Below are positions 61,438 to 64,000 of a DNA stretch of 64,000 nt, one piece after another; position 1 is the first letter of the stretch; the number at the start of each line of letters is the position of its first letter. This stretch comes from Rubripirellula obstinata (lineage in GTDB: Bacteria; Planctomycetota; Planctomycetia; Pirellulales; Pirellulaceae). The notes below the pieces were generated by a model that saw nothing but the letters and a program-made list of their open reading frames with translations, searched no databases and had not been told where the DNA came from. The translations under genes and the position numbers were made by a program. The DNA lies in NCBI RefSeq assembly GCF_001642955.1, contig NZ_LWSK01000003.1, positions 82,690 to 146,689 on the forward strand, read 5' to 3'.

Positions 61438-62559
61438 TCAGCGAACGAACCCGGCCCCCTGAAGATTGTTTTCTAGCACGTTTCCAGAGAGTCTGGCCGT
61501 TGTGCCGGCTCCCAGCAACGTGAAACCAAGGATTCGTTCCAGCGGGGAAGTGAACTTAGCGATCGCAGAATCGAAGGCAACAAGTTTGTTGTGCGCGATA
61601 AAGACTCGATCGCCCGGCAGCAGTTGGTAGTTCGTCGTGACGTCCGCCGCTTGAGTAATCGCGTTCCAATCGATGGGCAACAGCGTCGTGTTGGATCGAT
61701 CGCGATTGGGTCTGGCAACCCACATCCGACTGGATGAAACGTAGCTGGTTCCGTTGATTTGGCTTAACGCATCGATCACGGTTTCATTGCCGGTGTAGGG
61801 AAGACGCACCAGTTCATCGCCAAGTCCACCGCCTTGGGTGACCACGTAGATCGCTTTGCTGTTGAATGCAAAGACCGACACGGAAACCTTGGGGTTGGCA
61901 AATTCGCTGGACAGCTTTCGCGAGATCTCTTGTCGCGCCTCGTCGAGCGTCAGCCCCACGACACGAACCGACCCGTACTGCCCAAGAGTGACCGTTCCAT
62001 CAGGACCAACCAAGTGTTCGCCGGCGATCGGCTGAATCCCTGATACTGATCGCAGCGATACTGATACGACAGGCTGCCGCAACTGCGTTGACAAGTGTCT
62101 TTCGATGACGGTGGTCGCCTGGTCAGACGTCAGTCTATTGATCGAAACTAAGCCATATGAAAAACCAAGATCAATCTGACCACCCAACTCGACAAGATAC
62201 TCACCAGCGATGGGTTCTTCGGGGAACGTTCCTGTCACATTGATTGAAACCAGATCGCCAGCCTGTAATCCGTGAGTCGCTTCTGAAACGTTCTGTTGCA
62301 CATCGATCGTTAACACGTCTGGTGCTTCGATGCGGTACATCGGCGGAGTCACCTTGTCCAATTCACGCGGAACCATTGAATCGACGAACGCCCCGTCGTG
62401 TGGTTCAAAGTCGTGTGGTTGCAAGTCGCATGGTGCCATCCACGGCCGAGCCGCGGTGCCTGGATTCTGCATCAGTTGGCAACCGGTACTCGCTAAGACT
62501 GCGCATGCAGTTAGCAGCGCCGATGCGAGCTGTCGAAAATGGTTGCAGATCAAGGACAC
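61438..62559 (-). CDS. Polysaccharide export lipoprotein, Wza-like
   Basis: The 373-residue product has a lipobox VLASTGC near residue 27, a polysaccharide-export domain near 75-190 (YRIEAPDVLTIDVQQN, GEYLVELGGQIDLGFSYGLV), SLBB-like segments (GEHLVGPDGTVTLGQYGSVR, FAFNSKAIYVVTQGG) and a last part with NYQLLPGDRVFIAHNKLVAF. Wza-type proteins form the outer-membrane pore for capsule or exopolysaccharide. No polymerase or tyrosine-kinase partner gene is in the window. It is cotranscribed with its lipoprotein neighbour and with the small secreted protein upstream. Confidence 0.93.
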   Translation of the reverse strand: MSLICNHFRQLASALLTACAVLASTGCQLMQNPGTAARPWMAPCDLQPHDFEPHDGAFVDSMVPRELDKVTPPMYRIEAPDVLTIDVQQNVSEATHGLQAGDLVSINVTGTFPEEPIAGEYLVELGGQIDLGFSYGLVSINRLTSDQATTVIERHLSTQLRQPVVSVSLRSVSGIQPIAGEHLVGPDGTVTLGQYGSVRVVGLTLDEARQEISRKLSSEFANPKVSVSVFAFNSKAIYVVTQGGGLGDELVRLPYTGNETVIDALSQINGTSYVSSSRMWVARPNRDRSNTTLLPIDWNAITQAADVTTNYQLLPGDRVFIAHNKLVAFDSAIAKFTSPLERILGFTLLGAGTTARLSGNVLENNLQGAGFVR

Positions 62560-62573
62560 GTTAAATCGTTTGC

Positions 62574-63026
62574 TTAGCGAGCGGACGAAGGGAATTGGTA
62601 ATAGTGAAGATGATTATTGAACGATCCACCGCGACCGGTTTGAGTTCGACCGTGTGAAGGTGTCGCGTGTGGGGACTCAGAAACGGTTCGACGCAGATTA
62701 CGAATTTCTGACGCTTGCCGACGAATGCTTTGTTGGATTTGTTGCCGAGGCAGCACAAACGAATGGTATGGCCCCAGCACGCTGTTATCAGACCGAAGCA
62801 AATCAAGGTAAGGCGAAAGACGCTGCGGATTGACCGTCTTTGATCGAAGCGTCGGAGTTCCTCGGTTGCCCACCCCGCGACTGCCCGTGCTACTCATCGC
62901 ACCTAACACGCCGGCTTGCCGCTGAAATGCATTCTGTGCGGCAGCAGGTGTCGCCAACAATGCAATCAAAACCAGGACTGCAAAGCCCGTCGTGAAGTTC
63001 AGCATGGATTGGCAGTTGAGGTTCAT
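62574..63026 (-). CDS. Small secreted protein at the head of the export operon
   Basis: The 150-residue product has a Sec signal (FTTGFAVLVLIALLATPAAA). The mature part is basic and glycine/serine-rich, with a helical stretch LPRQQIQQSIRRQASEIRNL; no domain is recognised. A second ATG seven codons in is an alternative start. The Wza-like gene starts 14 bases after its stop. Role unknown, but position suggests a part in envelope polysaccharide export. Confidence 0.75.
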   Translation of the reverse strand: MNLNCQSMLNFTTGFAVLVLIALLATPAAAQNAFQRQAGVLGAMSSTGSRGVGNRGTPTLRSKTVNPQRLSPYLDLLRSDNSVLGPYHSFVLPRQQIQQSIRRQASEIRNLRRTVSESPHATPSHGRTQTGRGGSFNNHLHYYQFPSSAR

Positions 63027-63313
63027 GCGTTTTGCAACAAACAGACATTCGGGAGTTCGGTGGACGAGTCAGTTGAGAAACATTTTTCTCCTGTCAGCAG
63101 GTATCGGCCACCTAACCGGCATATCTTCCGTTTAGTTGGTGAGACTTTCCAAAAAAGTCGAAAAAACAATCTGAATTTCGTCAAGCCAAGGCTGTCTCAG
63201 ACAAGTAGATCGTCCACCGGCAATCCATCAGCAATTGGTCATCGTGTTTCACGACAAAACGAAAACGAGCGAGCAGGGGCGGAAAGACATTTTCCGGTGG
63301 GTGCAGGCACGCC

Positions 63314-63364
63314 AATCGGCAGACGTTTTTGTCGGCCGTAGCAAGTGCAGTGAGTTACGACATT
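63314..63364. repeat. Family E repeat
   Basis: The stretch aatcggcagacgtttttgtc through gagttacgac repeats 59688-59741 with a few changes. The stretch 63027-63313 before it shows no gene or repeat that I can support. Confidence 0.82.
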
Positions 63365-63372
63365 TTTTGCAG

Positions 63373-63752
63373 CCCTGCCGTAACTCGCTCCACTCGCTAC
63401 GGCCTACTTTAGTAACAGTCCCGGTTTTCCCGTAGCTGGTCCCGCCAGGGTTCAGTTCATGATTAGCTGTACCCAACTGAAACCCTGCCGTAACTCGCTC
63501 CACTCGCTACGGCCTACTTTAGTAACAGTCCCGGTCTTCCCGTAGCTGGTCCCGCCAGGGTTCAGTCCATGATTAGCTGTACCCAACTGAAACCCTGCCG
63601 TAACTCGCTCCACTCGCTACGGCCTACTTTAGTAACAGTCCCGGTCTTCCCGTAGCTGGTCCCGCCAGGGTTCAGTTCATGATTTGCTGTACCCAACTGA
63701 AACCCTGCCGTAACTCGCTCCACTCGCTACGGCCTACTTTAGTAACAGTCCC
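63373..63752. repeat. 110-bp tandem array
   Basis: The marker ccctgccgtaactcgctcca starts at 63373, 63483, 63593 and 63703, exactly 110 bases apart, giving three full units and part of a fourth. Each unit joins a family E half (accompanied by ggcctactttagtaacagtc) and a family A half (cgtagctggtcccgccaggg). The copies differ by a few bases only. There are no variable spacers, so it is not a CRISPR array. Confidence 0.95.
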
Positions 63753-63786
63753 GATATAAATTCCCGGTCTTCCCGTAGCTGGCCGG

Positions 63787-63836
63787 CCCAACTACGAAAG
63801 ATTTCGCCAAACGCGGACTTGTTTCAGGACAGTTCC
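63787..63836. repeat. Family D repeat
   Basis: The stretch cccaactacgaaagatttcg through gacagttcct repeats 54493-54545 and 39115-39169. It follows the 110-bp array. Confidence 0.78.
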
Positions 63837-63851
63837 TTTTGGGGCTCCAGC

Positions 63852-63951
63852 CAACGCCGTGAAGGGTTTTTAAATCGTTTAACCGCGTTGGGCATCGCCC
63901 CGCGCGTCGTGCGGTCCCGAACGCGCGGGGCGATGCCCAACGCGGCTAAAC
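63852..63951. repeat. Family C repeat
   Basis: The stretch from ccaacgccgtgaagggtttt to gcccaacgcggctaaacg has the same complementary cores as 42975-43074 and the nested copy at 38948. The window ends 50 bases later in a stretch that begins a family H-like piece (gtcgcctttcgc). Confidence 0.88.
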
Positions 63952-64000
63952 GCACTATGGAACGAGCGGGGAATAAGTGTCGCCTTTCGCAGGGGACGTC

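Noticed and set aside
63373..63752. Possible CRISPR array
   Set aside because: The 110-base units are whole tandem copies without variable spacers, and no cas gene is near.

Overview
The window looks like a chromosomal piece of a planctomycete of the Pirellulaceae (Rhodopirellula-like). The pointers are a large dehydrogenase-HEAT-cytochrome c fusion of the type abundant in planctomycetes, Tat-exported Gfo/Idh/MocA and sugar-isomerase proteins, a eukaryote-like UDP-sugar pyrophosphorylase, many short lipoproteins, GC content slightly above 50 %, and wide gaps filled with palindromic repeats. It holds about 49 protein genes, one tRNA gene and one gene broken by a short duplication.

Layout. 1-11.5 kb: the 3' end of a monomeric isocitrate dehydrogenase gene, dprA, a seven-haem cytochrome c coupled to a small four-helix membrane protein, a Na+/phosphate symporter, apt, dapF-xseA and a Tat-exported sugar isomerase. 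11.6-15.5 kb: a thioesterase followed by a 1166-residue glycine-rich protein of unknown function. 16-28.2 kb: an export region with a MacAB-like adaptor/ATPase/permease set, an operon of a giant FtsX-type permease, an LplA-family protein and a UAP1-like pyrophosphorylase, then a TolC-like lipoprotein and a small DUF3859-like gene. 28.3-34 kb: an 828-residue protein of unknown function and the dehydrogenase-cytochrome fusion. 34.1-40.9 kb: an osmoregulated periplasmic glucan locus, with opgH and a coupled 248-residue gene on the minus strand, and a GH144-like glucanase and opgG on the plus strand. 40.9-42.8 kb: a MerC-like protein divergent from a Fur-family repressor, then a 62-residue protein.

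43.2-46.35 kb is the most unusual part. It is a 3.1-kb block of small, mostly unrecognised genes transcribed away from a tRNA-Ala(GGC) gene. Twelve bases of the tRNA 3' end are repeated directly at the far edge of the block, and each copy is followed on the tRNA strand by a terminator-like hairpin. This is the footprint expected of integration into the tRNA gene, although no integrase is visible. Inside the block lie a paralogous gene pair, a HEAT-repeat protein, a zinc-ribbon membrane protein, a small divergent membrane protein, and a gene whose frame is broken by an exact 13-bp tandem duplication.

46.5-63 kb: recQ, an amino-acid permease fused to universal-stress domains, a tightly overlapped operon (127-residue gene, DUF2256 zinc protein, SDR lacking its catalytic tyrosine), a Gfo/Idh/MocA oxidoreductase, a short pheT without the N-terminal tRNA-binding domain, an OmpA-type lipoprotein, a CCA-adding-type nucleotidyltransferase, a Nudix hydrolase, and a polysaccharide-export operon (secreted protein, Wza-like protein, lipoprotein, membrane-anchored EEP hydrolase).

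Two themes cross the window. First, gaps are packed with several families of palindromic repeats, often one palindrome nested in the loop of another, and at the right edge 110-bp tandem copies. Second, short tandem duplications are frequent; inside genes they are multiples of three (15 or 24 bp), except the 13-bp one that breaks a gene.
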